64,000 nt of DNA, from positions 248,001-312,000 of the forward strand of contig CAWJCH010000002.1 in NCBI GenBank assembly GCA_963841205.1. The letters are read 5' to 3'. Numbering within the stretch: the first letter of the stretch is position 1; each line of letters starts with the position of its first letter. The notes under the pieces were generated by a model. The model did no database searches. It was not told where the DNA came from and saw only the letters and a list, made by a program, of their open reading frames with translations. The DNA is from CAWAWP01 sp963841205 (GTDB lineage Bacteria > Chloroflexota > Ktedonobacteria > Ktedonobacterales > JADMIN01). This document shows, piece after piece, positions 18,678 to 27,381 of this stretch. Position numbers and translations under genes: made by a program.

Positions 18678-18989
18678 CTACCAGCGGCGCTCGCGCGAGC
18701 CGCTGTCACGGTACGAGGAACGATTGCCGCCCGAACGCTCCTCGCGGGGCTTCGCTGGGCTGACGGTGAGCGTGCGGCCGCCAAGTTCGCTGCCATTGAG
18801 CGCACTGATCGCCGACTGCGCCGCGGCGTCGTCCGTCATCTGGATGAAGCCGAAGCCCTTGCTCTGGTTCGTAGCGCGATCGATGGCGACGACGGCCTCC
18901 GTCACCTCGCCAAACGGGGTGAACAACTGCAGAAGCTGATCGTCGGTCGCCGAGAACGGCAAACTGCCGACATAGATACGGGTAGCCAT
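18678..18989 (-). CDS. RRM-type RNA-binding protein
   Basis: A 103-residue single RNA recognition motif: RNP2 IYVGSLPF at 5-12 and RNP1 KGFGFIQM at about 44-51, followed by a short Arg/Ser/Gly tail (YRDSGSRERRW). This type occurs in cyanobacteria, Chloroflexota and others, often cold-induced, and binds RNA through the two aromatic residues. AGGAGGGAG precedes the ATG. An extended -10 promoter about 185 bases upstream implies a long leader, which would fit post-transcriptional control. Confidence 0.9.
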   Translation of the reverse strand: MATRIYVGSLPFSATDDQLLQLFTPFGEVTEAVVAIDRATNQSKGFGFIQMTDDAAAQSAISALNGSELGGRTLTVSPAKPREERSGGNRSSYRDSGSRERRW

Positions 18990-19172
18990 TGAGGGCTCCC
19001 TCCTTCACTGCGAGCGGTGCTGACGCCGTGAAGGCGACCGCACAAACACAATCGGTGCCGTCAAGTCGTGCTGCACCTGAAGGGATTGTGGGGGAGCCGA
19101 CAGTGAGAGGGTGAACAGGCGCTGTCGGATGGCACACAAAGACTGAGGATCGCAATCGTTAACTGCGCAGGA

Positions 19173-19181
19173 AGTATAGCA
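19173..19181 (-). promoter_or_regulatory. Extended -10 promoter upstream of the RRM gene
   Basis: Minus strand reads TGC-TATACT with -10 at 19178-19173. No good -35 is present, as is usual with an extended -10. The same TGC-TATA core precedes the peroxiredoxin, nitroreductase and 57.5 kb genes. Confidence 0.5.
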
Positions 19182-19364
19182 CACGCAACGTCACGAGTCG
19201 GGCACGCCTCCCCACGCCCGCCTGGATCGCCCACCGGTCCGGCCCTCACGCCCGATGTCATGGGCGATCAATGCACGGGTCGAATTCGCATGAGAATACT
19301 CGACCTGCATACGATCCTTACCGCGGCGGCCGTTGCATCTCCCACGGACGAGAGGAGCGCAACC

Positions 19365-19715
19365 ATGCGATTTTTACTACTGTTCTATACCAATAAGGAC
19401 GCCTGGATGGCCCTGCCCGGCGACGAGCGCGACGCCGCTACCGAGCGCATAGGCGCGTGGTTCGGCGAGCTGGCGCAGTCTGGACGCATCGTGGGAGGCC
19501 GCCGTCTCGCCGGCAGCCACACGACCGCGCACGTGCGGCTGGGATCAGCCGGGCATAGCACTAGGCCGTTGGTGATCGACGGCCCATTCATCGAGACGAG
19601 AGAGGCAATCGGGAGTTACGCCATCATCGAGGCGCCTGATCGCGAAGCGGCCCTCGCCGTCGCGGCGAGCTGGCCCGCCGGCGTCGTCGTCGAGGTCCAT
19701 CCCCTCACCGAGTAG
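19365..19715 (+). CDS. YCII-domain (DGPF) protein
   Basis: A 116-residue ferredoxin-like fold protein with MRFLLLFYTNKD at the start and the hallmark DGPFIETREAIGSYAIIEA. Family members are small dimers, often next to ECF sigma factors, of unclear catalytic role. AGAGGAG nine bases upstream sets the start at 19365 rather than 19260. No sigma factor gene is adjacent here. Confidence 0.85.
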   Translation: MRFLLLFYTNKDAWMALPGDERDAATERIGAWFGELAQSGRIVGGRRLAGSHTTAHVRLGSAGHSTRPLVIDGPFIETREAIGSYAIIEAPDREAALAVAASWPAGVVVEVHPLTE

Positions 19716-19765
19716 GAAACGACACACACTGAGTCCACATTGGGAAAGCCGACGCGGAGCCCGAA

Positions 19766-20155
19766 TCACCGACGATACCACTCCGCGCCGATCAGCAGCA
19801 CCTGCTTGTGCTGCGCAATCGCGTCAATTATATCGCTATACGATACACATAGGAGAAGGCCTGGAATGCGTACGCTCGGCCGGCGACCATACGGATAGGT
19901 CAACGCGACCGACTCCTTCATGTCTATGGTAAGAACCAGGGTGGAAGCGATACCGGGGTATCCCGACGCTGTACTCGGCACCATCGATCGAGTGTCGCTC
20001 CACGCGATCTCCACATGTCTCCAGGGATAACGCTGGTAGCGGAATGTGTCAGCGCTCAACCAGAGCATAGGAACCGGCGTAACGGCGTAGTAAGCGAAAA
20101 AGAGCGCGCCGGCGGCGAAGACCATGAACGCGAACGGCACGGCAAGCCCATCCAT
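19766..20155 (-). CDS. Membrane protein with PH-like domain, possibly truncated
   Basis: 129 residues: one hydrophobic segment (VPFAFMVFAAGALFFAYYAV) then a beta-rich part with LSADTFRYQRYPWRHVEIAW, reminiscent of bacterial PH-like membrane proteins that normally have two N-terminal helices. An in-frame TAG lies seven codons upstream of the ATG, and the codons beyond it encode another hydrophobic run (IIEAFLWVVSL), so the gene may have lost its first helix to a nonsense change. No clear ribosome site. Function unknown. Confidence 0.5.
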   Translation of the reverse strand: MDGLAVPFAFMVFAAGALFFAYYAVTPVPMLWLSADTFRYQRYPWRHVEIAWSDTRSMVPSTASGYPGIASTLVLTIDMKESVALTYPYGRRPSVRIPGLLLCVSYSDIIDAIAQHKQVLLIGAEWYRR

Positions 20156-20430
20156 TGGATTGCTTGCTGGCTAGGACGCAGTCGGCGGCAGCGATACTAC
20201 CCACAGGAACGCTTCTATGATACCCGCCGAAACCGCCGCTAACCCCCCGTCTTCACGCGGCTCGCATAGATACTCGTCTCACTCTGCGGGAACCGCGCTG
20301 GTGGATTGAGCTCGCGAATCACGTTCCCGCCGCGTTTTGACAGTGGCGGCTTCATTGATGAGGCTCCTGCCGTAGAATGTGGAGACTCGCTCCACATTGC
20401 GCACAATTGCACCAACGAAACAGGTGATAG

Positions 20431-21108
20431 ATGATGCAAACACAACTCCAGCGCTGCAGCTGGGCGGGCAGCGACCCGCTGATGCTGCGCTACCACGACG
20501 AGGAGTGGGGCGTCCCCCAGCACGACGACCGCATCCTCTTCGAATTCCTGATCCTCGAAGGTGCGCAGGCCGGCCTCAGCTGGAGCACGATCCTGCGCAA
20601 GCGCGAGGCCTACCGCGCTGCCTTCGACGGCTTCGATCCCGCGCACGTCGCCGCCTACGACGAGGCGAAGGTCGCCGCGCTGCTGGCGGATCCGGGCATC
20701 GTGCGCAACCGCCTCAAGATCGCCGCCGCCATCACCAACGCCCGCGCCTTCCTGGCCGTCCAACACGAGTTCGGCAGCTTCGACGCCTATCTCTGGAGCC
20801 TCGCCGGCGAGCAGCCGCGACAGAACGCTTGGCGCCTGCCGGGAGAGACGCCCGCCCGCACCGACGAATCCGACACGCTCAGCAAAGACCTCCGCCGGCG
20901 CGGCTTCACCTTCGTCGGCACCACCATCTGCTACGCCTTCATGCAAGCCGTCGGCATCGTCAACGACCACCTCACCACCTGCTACCGCTATGCCCAGCTC
21001 GGCGGCTCGCCCCACACCAATGAGCCTCGTAGAGAATCGGCACTCACATTGCGTGTGGAGAGTGGATGTATCGTCCGCAGTTCTCTACGTACCTTCAATT
21101 TCATTTAA
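20431..21108 (+). CDS. tag: DNA-3-methyladenine glycosylase I
   Basis: A 225-residue base-excision repair enzyme that removes 3-methyladenine. It begins with the family signature RCSWAGSDPLMLRYHDEEWG. The zinc ligands seen in E. coli Tag are all present (Cys in RCSW, His in YHDEEWG, and His and Cys in NDHLTTCYR), as is the catalytic Glu in ILEGAQAGLSW. AGGTGA precedes the double ATG. The last 30 residues run beyond the usual family length into an AT-rich stretch that borders the putative oriC. Confidence 0.95.
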   Translation: MMQTQLQRCSWAGSDPLMLRYHDEEWGVPQHDDRILFEFLILEGAQAGLSWSTILRKREAYRAAFDGFDPAHVAAYDEAKVAALLADPGIVRNRLKIAAAITNARAFLAVQHEFGSFDAYLWSLAGEQPRQNAWRLPGETPARTDESDTLSKDLRRRGFTFVGTTICYAFMQAVGIVNDHLTTCYRYAQLGGSPHTNEPRRESALTLRVESGCIVRSSLRTFNFI

Positions 21109-21148
21109 TGAAGATGGGAAGAGATATCGTAGCAGATAGAGATAGGGC

Positions 21149-21507
21149 TGTGGATACTGGGGATAACCCTCGCGCGGAGGATAGTATGCACGGCGTCAAG
21201 CCGCACGAATTCAGTGTCACGCCCCCAACGAGCAGCGCATCAGCTGCCGTGGGCCACTGTGTACAAGCGCAGCGTCGCGCAGGGATAAGTTCGTGACCAC
21301 GAAGGCCATCTGTGGATAAACGCGAAGCAGCATCCACACGTCGCACAGATACTCCACATACCTATCCACACCACCGGTGAACCGGCCTTTTCCTACCCGC
21401 ACGGCCCCACACCGCTTCACCCGGTTATCCACGGACCCATCCAACGCTTCAGACAGCCGCGCCAAGTTATCCACACAAGGTACAGGTTATCCACAGAGTT
21501 ATCCACC
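21149..21507. other. oriC: Putative replication origin: cluster of DnaA boxes
   Basis: Perfect TTATCCACA boxes at 21311-21319 (reverse), 21467-21475 and 21487-21495. One-mismatch boxes at 21149-21157 and 21158-21166 (reverse), 21362-21370, 21425-21433 and 21499-21507. An AT-rich stretch at 21095-21145 could serve as the unwinding element. The region has no gene, lies between divergently unrelated tag and GNAT genes, and gene orientation shifts around it. dnaA is not adjacent. Confidence 0.8.
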
Positions 21508-21541
21508 GGAGCGATGGCGCACGCGCTACCCGTGCTTCGCG

Positions 21542-21570
21542 TTGACACTGGGCCGGCGCGGCAGTAGCAT
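21542..21570 (+). promoter_or_regulatory. Consensus promoter for a leaderless GNAT mRNA
   Basis: TTGACA at 21542-21547, a 17-base spacer and TAGCAT at 21565-21570. The ATG of the next gene begins at 21577, where transcription should start, so the mRNA would have no leader, in keeping with the absence of a ribosome site. Confidence 0.7.
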
Positions 21571-21576
21571 ACCGGC

Positions 21577-22119
21577 ATGGAACCTCCGCACCACCTCGGC
21601 CAGCAGGGAGCCGCGCCGCCCGCGCCGATTACCATACGGCCAGCGTGCGACGCCGATCTGCCGCGTCTCCAGGCGCACCTGCCGCGCTTCCCCGGCATCC
21701 ACCGCGACCGCGTCTACCGCCAGCTCGACGGGTCCTCCTGCTACTACATCGCCTGGCGCAACGGCGACCCAGTGGGCCACCTCTTCCTCATGCGGCGCGG
21801 CACGCTCTACGAGCCGATGGCCTCGCGGCTCCGCGGCTGTCCACACATCTCAGACGTCTTCGTGCGCGAAGGCCTCCGCTCGCAGGGCATCGGCTCCCTG
21901 CTGCTCGACGCCGCCGAGGAGGACTGCCGCGCCGCGCGATCTGGCCGCGTGGGCCTGGGCGTCGCGCGCGAAAATGTGCGCGCCCGCCAGCTCTATGAGC
22001 GCCGTGGCTACGCGGCGGCACCCATAGATGACTACGTCATCGAGTGGATCGACGTCGCCGCGCAGGGGCAGCAGCGCCTTGTCCGCGAGATATGCACCTA
22101 TCTGGTGAAGCCGCTGTAA
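21577..22119 (+). CDS. GNAT-family N-acetyltransferase
   Basis: A 180-residue acetyl-CoA-dependent acyltransferase. The acetyl-CoA binding motif A is VFVREGLRSQGIGSLLLDAAE (Q/R-x2-G-x-G/A form), followed by motif B with NVRARQLYERRGY. The acceptor is not predictable. No ribosome site is present; the promoter immediately upstream implies translation from a leaderless mRNA. It is the first gene to the right of the putative origin. Confidence 0.85.
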   Translation: MEPPHHLGQQGAAPPAPITIRPACDADLPRLQAHLPRFPGIHRDRVYRQLDGSSCYYIAWRNGDPVGHLFLMRRGTLYEPMASRLRGCPHISDVFVREGLRSQGIGSLLLDAAEEDCRAARSGRVGLGVARENVRARQLYERRGYAAAPIDDYVIEWIDVAAQGQQRLVREICTYLVKPL

Positions 22120-22166
22120 CGGCGTTTCGTAGTACTGGTGAAGCAAGCGAAGAAAGGGGACGCCAC

Positions 22167-22731
22167 ATGTCGTTGGAACACGCCGCGTCGGCGCGTATCA
22201 CCCCGGCGGAGGCGACCGCTGCGCGCGCCGATCCCCCTCGCGCAGCGGCGGCTCGACCTGCTCTTCATCGCATTCTTCCTGCCGTCAACCTCTGCTTCAT
22301 CACCTACATCGTCGATCTCGAACAACTCGTCATCGCCAACCCCGCCCACTTCACCTATCCCCTCTGGCCGCCCGCGCCGCTCGTCGACCTCGTCCATTCC
22401 TACGGCAACGCCCTCGACCCGCTGCAGGTCGCCCGCCCCGTCTGGTGGAAGATGACCATCTGGATCGACGTGCTAGGCTTCGGCCCCTTCTACGCCTTTG
22501 CCACCTACGCGTTCATCCGCGGACGTGACTGGATCCGAATCCCCACCGTCTTCTGGGCCGGCCTGATGGTCGCCAACGTCACCATCATCCTCGGTCGAAG
22601 AGTTCGCCGGCCCGCACGCCACGCCCTACCCGCTGATCGTCTTCCTGCTCAACCTGCCGTGGCTGCTCTTTCCCCTCGCCGCCGTCGCCCGCGTGGCCCG
22701 CGCCGACCACCCCTTCACCACCGCACCCTAG
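22167..22731 (+). pseudogene. EXPERA-type (TMEM97-like) membrane protein, three frameshifts
   Basis: Starts MSLEHAASARITP with AGGGGA upstream, then the family core appears in pieces: PLAQRRLDLLFIAFFLP, VNLCFITYIVDLEQL through MTIWIDVLGFGPFYAFATYAF, and EEFAGPHATPYPLIVFLLN to the end. Joining them needs loss of one C in the C5 run 22233-22237, gain of a base near 22283 and loss of a G near 22593. The restored chain has four membrane segments and matches the EXPERA/emopamil-binding type, which handle sterol-like lipids in eukaryotes; the bacterial role is unknown. Confidence 0.7.
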
Positions 22732-22739
22732 CCGCGACC

Positions 22740-23189
22740 CTAAATCGCCACCTGCCCAGTCCCCGGCATCGTCACGTCGAAGACGCGGAACGTCCAGTGC
22801 TTCGCGTCGCCGCCCCCATCCACACTGGCGACCACGCGATACGTCCCGGCATGGGGGAATTGGATGTTCAGCGGGAAGCCCAACAGCACGGATTGCTCCG
22901 AGCCCGCCGGCAGCGTCGGTGGACGCCCCACGTTGATCTGCCCGTCGATGTTCAGCAGCGGCGTCGCGTCCTCATCCTCGATCACGATCCTCAGCGTGTG
23001 CGCCTGGTTCGTCGCCGTCCACGGCACCAGCACCGAGACGCCGATGCCCAGGTGGCTCAGCGTGGGCCCCTGCGGCGTCATCGGGCGGCGATGCTCCGTC
23101 CAGCCACCGCCGCTCACATACAGCAGCCCGTTGATCACCTCGACGTGGTTCGCCACCAGCAGGAAATCCACGCTCACCGACTCGATCAC
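22740..23189 (-). CDS. DUF6941-family protein
   Basis: A 149-residue beta-rich soluble protein. It begins with a motif recognised from this family (FLLVANHVEVINGLLYVSGGGW) and has HTLRIVIEDEDATPLL and FPHAGTYRVVASVDGG, which look like an immunoglobulin-like sandwich. Function unknown. It is convergent with the broken EXPERA gene and divergent from the histidine kinase gene. Confidence 0.7.
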   Translation of the reverse strand: MIESVSVDFLLVANHVEVINGLLYVSGGGWTEHRRPMTPQGPTLSHLGIGVSVLVPWTATNQAHTLRIVIEDEDATPLLNIDGQINVGRPPTLPAGSEQSVLLGFPLNIQFPHAGTYRVVASVDGGGDAKHWTFRVFDVTMPGTGQVAI

Positions 23190-23479
23190 GCTCGCCTCCC
23201 TCGCGCCACGCCGCCGTGCCCTCGCGCATCGCTGTAGTGTGTCGGGGCGCGGCTGGCAATGTCAAGGCTGTCAAGGCGCGGCACGCCGCCGATACGCCCC
23301 CGATCTTGCCCGCGAGTGGCAAAGGTGTGGTACCACTTCACAAGTGGCGCCCGTGCGACGCGTCCTCCGTTTGCGGCACCATTTTTGCTGCCCGGTGCCC
23401 CGACGTTCAACCAACCTCCGCCCCTCCTCGCGTGGCGGCGCACGCCCCCATCCGGCGGAGCGCGCCGGTCGCCGCGACG

Positions 23480-25123
23480 ATGAGCTTGGCCAAAGTGAGC
23501 AGCGCAATGAAGTCCGTGGATGTAGAGCGGGGTGACAGCGTCGCCGCCGGAGTCTCCGAACAAGCGGCGAGCGCGCGAAGCCCGCGGCCGCCTCTGCACT
23601 GGCTCGTCTGGTCGCGAGCCATCCTCCTGCATGGCTGGGATCGCTTCGAGCGCTGGCTCTTCCAACTCGGCAGTCGTGCCGTCGCCGCGGCGCTCGGCAT
23701 CGTCATCCTGGGCATCCTCGCCAACGCCGTCGTTGCCTACATCAGCATCCACTCCATCACCGATCGCGACTCCTGGGTGGCGCACACGCAGGCCGTTTTG
23801 GCGCAGATCTCCGCGGTGCAGACCGATCTCGTCGACGCGCAGTCCGGCGCGCGTGGCTACGTCATCACCGGCGATCAGACCTACCTGCGTTCGTACACCG
23901 CGGCAGTTGTCGCCGTCAGCAGCGACCTCCGCACGCTCCACACCCTCACCGTGGACAACTCGATCCAGCAGCAGCGCGTCGCCAGCTTGAAGACGCAGAT
24001 CCCGCCTGAGCTGGCCGAGTTGCAGACGTGGATAACCCTGCGCGGCGCGGGGCAGAGTTCTGCGGCTGATACGCGCGTCGCCAGCGGCATCGATCAGCGG
24101 CAGATGATCGCCATCCGCACGCTGCTCCGGCAGATGCAGGCCACCGAAACCACGCTGCTGCACAGCCGCGACGCTGAGGCCCAGGCCGCCGTCCGGGCCT
24201 CGATCATCTCCGTCACGCTCGCGGTACTTGCCGACCTCGCCATGCTCGCCATCATGTTCGTGGTCTTGCGCCAGGCGCTCCGGATGCGCGAGCGTGCCGT
24301 CGCCGAGACCGCGCAGAACGAGGCCCGCGCCCGCCTCCTCGCGCTCGAGGAGACCAACCGCCGCATGGAAGAGTTCCTCGGCGTCGCCGGGCACGAGTTG
24401 CGCACGCCGATCACCAGCGCCCTCGCCAACGTGCAGATCGCCCTGCGCCACCTGGCGCGCACCCGCGACGGCGCCAGACCCGCCACTACGGATCAGTTCG
24501 AGCGGCTCCTCGCCTCCACCGAGGCGCAGCTTCGCCGCCAGTCGCGGCTGGTGGACGACCTCCTCGACGTCACCCGCATCGAGAATGGTCGGTTGGAGTT
24601 CCGCCCGGAGGACACCGATCTCCTCGCCATCGTCCGCCGCGCCGTGGAGGAGCAGCAACGCGTCCGCCCGGATCGCCACATCGCCCTGCGCCTGCCCGCC
24701 GGCATGGGCGCCGTGCCCGTCGTCGCCGACCCCGATCGCATCGGCCAGGTGCTGACCAACTACCTCACCAACGCACTCAAATACTCCCCCGCCGACGCCC
24801 CCGTCGAGGTAGAGCTGGCCCTCGCCGGCGGCGCGGCGCGTGTGGACGTACGCGATCGCGGCCCCGGCCTGCCGCCCGCCGAGCGCGAGCGCGTCTGGGA
24901 CCGCTTCCACCGCGCGGAGGGGGTCGAGGTGCAGAGCGGCTCCGGCGTCGGGCTGGGTCTCGGCCTCTTCATCAGCAAATCGTTCGTCGATCGCCACGGC
25001 GGGGCCGTCGGCGTCGACGCGCGGACCGACGGCCCCGGCTCCGACTTCTGGTTCACCTTGCCGCTCGCCCAAACGGCGAACGTGCCCAGCCTCTCGGAAG
25101 AGACCGAGCGCGCCGATACCTGA
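23480..25123 (+). CDS. CHASE3-domain sensor histidine kinase
   Basis: A 547-residue membrane kinase. TM1 (AAALGIVILGILANAVVAY), an extracytoplasmic CHASE3 domain with DAQSGARGYVITGDQTYL, TM2 (VTLAVLADLAMLAIMFVVL), a HisKA domain with the phospho-acceptor in GHELRTPITSAL, and an HATPase domain with N box NYLTNALKYS, G1 DRGPGLP and G2 GVGLGLGLFIS. The substrate of sensing is unknown. The start may also be 23507; neither has a strong ribosome site, and a frame back to 23216 has no support. No response regulator is adjacent, so this is an orphan kinase. Confidence 0.9.
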   Translation: MSLAKVSSAMKSVDVERGDSVAAGVSEQAASARSPRPPLHWLVWSRAILLHGWDRFERWLFQLGSRAVAAALGIVILGILANAVVAYISIHSITDRDSWVAHTQAVLAQISAVQTDLVDAQSGARGYVITGDQTYLRSYTAAVVAVSSDLRTLHTLTVDNSIQQQRVASLKTQIPPELAELQTWITLRGAGQSSAADTRVASGIDQRQMIAIRTLLRQMQATETTLLHSRDAEAQAAVRASIISVTLAVLADLAMLAIMFVVLRQALRMRERAVAETAQNEARARLLALEETNRRMEEFLGVAGHELRTPITSALANVQIALRHLARTRDGARPATTDQFERLLASTEAQLRRQSRLVDDLLDVTRIENGRLEFRPEDTDLLAIVRRAVEEQQRVRPDRHIALRLPAGMGAVPVVADPDRIGQVLTNYLTNALKYSPADAPVEVELALAGGAARVDVRDRGPGLPPAERERVWDRFHRAEGVEVQSGSGVGLGLGLFISKSFVDRHGGAVGVDARTDGPGSDFWFTLPLAQTANVPSLSEETERADT

Positions 25124-25464
25124 CCTTCACACGCTCCATGCCCCGTCGCGCGCCTCTCCTCACCGCGCGCCCCCGATCCTCTACCGCAGAGGGCATCAGC
25201 CGATTTCCTCTCGACTCTTAGGCTTCGTGCCGCAGGCGCGCGACGGGACTGCCCCAGCCTTCAGGCCGGGCAGGGGCACCAATCCGCCACACCTCAGAGC
25301 AACAAGGCAATGTGCCGAGAAGTCGTGAGACGGGGCGTCTGGCCAGCCGCTCGACGCCTCCATCAGCCGTCGGTAACGCTGGTTGGCGGTGGCCCGCGCC
25401 CCATCGTGCTCGTCCGCTTCCCGTCCCATCGACCGATCCGGTTGATCGGGGCCACCGATCTGCT
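25124..25464. other. Intergenic, no gene seen
   Basis: 341 bases between the convergent kinase and peroxiredoxin genes. An imperfect GC-rich hairpin lies near 25250-25278 (TGCCCC with GGGGCA). No coding bias; minus-strand frames here look random. Confidence 0.4.
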
Positions 25465-25917
25465 CTAGATGCCGAGCGACTCCAGTGCCCGCTGTACGCT
25501 ATCCTGCGCCTTGATGCGCACCTGCACATCGGCGAGGCGGCCGTTCTCGTCCACGATGAAGTGGCTGCGGATCGGCAGGTTATGTTCGTCGCTCCACACG
25601 CCATAGGCCGAGGCGACGGCGTGGTCCGCGTCCACCAGCAGCCGGAACGGCAGGTCGTACTTGCTCTTGAACGCCTGATGCGATGCGCCATCCTGCGGGC
25701 TGATGCCCAGCACCACCGCGTTGCGCTCCTCGATCTGCGGGTAGGCGTCGCGGAAGCCGCAAGCCTGCGCCGTGCAGCCCGGCGTATCGTCGATGGGATA
25801 GAAATAGACGACGACGCGCTTGCCGCGTAGATCTGAGAGGCGCACGATCGCGCCGTTCTCGTCCGGCAGCGCGAAATCAGGCGCCTCGTCTCCGATCTGC
25901 AACACCGTATCTGACAT
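25465..25917 (-). CDS. bcp: Thiol peroxidase, Bcp/PrxQ-type peroxiredoxin
   Basis: A 150-residue peroxiredoxin that reduces peroxides with thioredoxin. The peroxidatic Cys is in YFYPIDDTPGCTAQACGFRD, with the resolving Cys five residues later, which is the PrxQ pattern. The ATG at 25917 lies about 13 bases after GAGGAAG; a GTG four codons upstream is too close to that site. An extended -10 (TGC-TATAGA) lies 50 bases upstream. Confidence 0.93.
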   Translation of the reverse strand: MSDTVLQIGDEAPDFALPDENGAIVRLSDLRGKRVVVYFYPIDDTPGCTAQACGFRDAYPQIEERNAVVLGISPQDGASHQAFKSKYDLPFRLLVDADHAVASAYGVWSDEHNLPIRSHFIVDENGRLADVQVRIKAQDSVQRALESLGI

Positions 25918-25964
25918 GAAATCGCTCACTTCCTCGCTAGCGAAACGCGACCCTCACTTCCCTC

Positions 25965-25973
25965 TCTATAGCA
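25965..25973 (-). promoter_or_regulatory. Extended -10 promoter of the peroxiredoxin gene
   Basis: Minus strand TGC-TATAGA with -10 at 25970-25965, about 50 bases before the ATG at 25917. Confidence 0.45.
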
Positions 25974-25979
25974 GGATAC

Positions 25980-26520
25980 GTCGCCGCGTTGCAACCACCG
26001 GTTCGCGCGTCGCTGCAGGGTGCCTGCCACGAGGCGGACGCCGACCAGGCGGTGTTCGTCCAGGCCACGGTCATCGACCGCAGCGTGGCCACCGGCGCGA
26101 TCTCCGTCTACAACCCGCTGGTCATCGACAGCGGTACACAGCCCGCCGTCGCGCCCGTCGTGCCGACGCTGCCGCGGTCGCCCGTGGTCGGCATCTGGTT
26201 CGGCTTCAACGGAGGCACCCTCACCCTGGGCGGCCCCGGCGCCGCGAGTTGCGTCAACGGCTCGGCCGGCCAGCCCTTCGGCCAGTTCGCGTACTGCAAC
26301 GCCCCCGCCTTCTTCCAGCGGCCAACGCCGCGATCGAGTTCCAGGCGACGCCGTGCCGCCGCTGGGCACCGCGAACGACGGCAGGCCCTGCCTGACCACG
26401 CGTGACTTCGGCCTGGTCGACCAGGACCAGAGCGACAACGTCACCGGCGAGTACCTGGCCACGGCGGACGGCCGCACGGCGCAACGCACCGCCGCCAACA
26501 CCGCCGCGCTGCCGAAAAAG
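25980..26520 (+). pseudogene. Remnant of a secreted protein, 5' truncated and frameshifted
   Basis: Three frames carry consecutive parts of one beta-rich protein: DQAVFVQATVIDRSVATGAI to CNAPAFFQ, then AANAAIEFQ, then GDAVPPLGTANDGRPCLTTRD and VDQDQSDNVTGEYLA. Breaks fall near 26322 and 26345. No start or signal peptide remains; the 5' end abuts the peroxiredoxin promoter. The Asn/Gly/Thr-rich composition and paired Cys suggest an exported protein. Function unknown. Confidence 0.6.
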
Positions 26521-26712
26521 AGTCGGTTCAGCTTTCTTGATCTAAAGCAGGAGCGAGGGGTTGGGTCGAGTCTCCCTGGTGAAGCGCGCCGAGCGTTGGA
26601 TCGTTGCCGTCCCCGCCAACACCAACACCTTCGGCGACAGCGATCTCGTATGCGGTCGGCGAGATAGCGGAAGTAGTCGTTCATCACGACGATGTCCTTC
26701 ACCACAAATTAT

Positions 26713-26738
26713 GGCCGGTATCCGCTCGATGGCTTGCG
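26713..26738 (+). repeat. 26-bp direct repeat, copy 1
   Basis: Begins GGCCGGTATCC and ends GGCTTGCG; identical to 27306-27331, with similar bases (CGGCAC) just beyond. The two copies are about 570 bases apart. Confidence 0.8.
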
Positions 26739-27305
26739 ACGGCACAACATGACATAATGTTCACCGTGACATCGGGCGTAACTTTTTGATTAAGAAATTA
26801 GTGTTTGTGAGGAGGCGAGTGATTGATGCCGTGAAAAAATTAAATTTGTGAATAGAAGTAGGCCGCGTTGACGCTCGCGGCAGATTTTGCGTCGCGATGG
26901 CGGTGTGCGAGGCGGCATCGACAAAGAGTGTCGTTCCTACCCAACCAAAGGTGCTGCTTGGAGTATGGATGTGGAGAAGCTGCTTCATGCGCGCCGCGTC
27001 GAGCGTGTAGAGCATCTCTTCGCTGCGCCACAATCTGCCGGCAGTGTTGGCAAAGAAGGCGGGCTGGGATGTTGCGACCTCGCAACTGCCCCAAAGGCTC
27101 ACCTGGGCGGGGTATTATCGTGCGCCACGAGGCGCCGCATGAGGAGATGCTCAATCGGATAACGCTGGACGCGCGCGACTTGTCGCGCCGGTGCAGGTGT
27201 AGATCGTGTAGTGTGCACTGAAGAGAACAACGCATCGGCAGCGGGCGCCGACCTTCAGAGCGCGAGAGCTGCGAGTGGCGGCCAGAGTTGCGTGGTCAGT
27301 GTTAC

Positions 27306-27331
27306 GGCCGGTATCCGCTCGATGGCTTGCG
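27306..27331 (+). repeat. 26-bp direct repeat, copy 2
   Basis: Identical to 26713-26738. It lies 28 bases before a parS-like site and the end of the ABC-F gene. Confidence 0.8.
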
Positions 27332-27358
27332 CGGCACTGCAATTCCCGCTCCACGGGG

Positions 27359-27374
27359 TGTTTCACGTGGAACG
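27359..27374. promoter_or_regulatory. parS-like ParB binding site 1
   Basis: TGTTTCACGTGGAACG matches the parS consensus TGTTTCACGTGAAACA at 14 of 16 positions. It is intergenic, eight bases from the stop of the ABC-F gene. Confidence 0.65.
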
Positions 27375-27381
27375 CGCCCTC

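Larger units (their letters stand above)
26521..27358. other. Atypical low-GC interval with a direct repeat at both ends
   Basis: Contains A/T-rich stretches near 26780-26860 unlike the rest of the window. A 26-base direct repeat lies at 26713-26738 and 27306-27331. A minus-strand frame at 26761-27102 has some protein-like segments (LYTLDAARMKQLLHIHT) but no start signal or known family. Probably remnants of an inserted element. Confidence 0.4.

Noticed and set aside
23186..25072. 628-codon minus-strand frame
   Set aside because: Antisense of the histidine kinase, which has all catalytic boxes.
25250..25278. Hairpin resembling an IS200/IS605 end
   Set aside because: Stem is interrupted by a large bulge and no partner hairpin is found within 300 bases.
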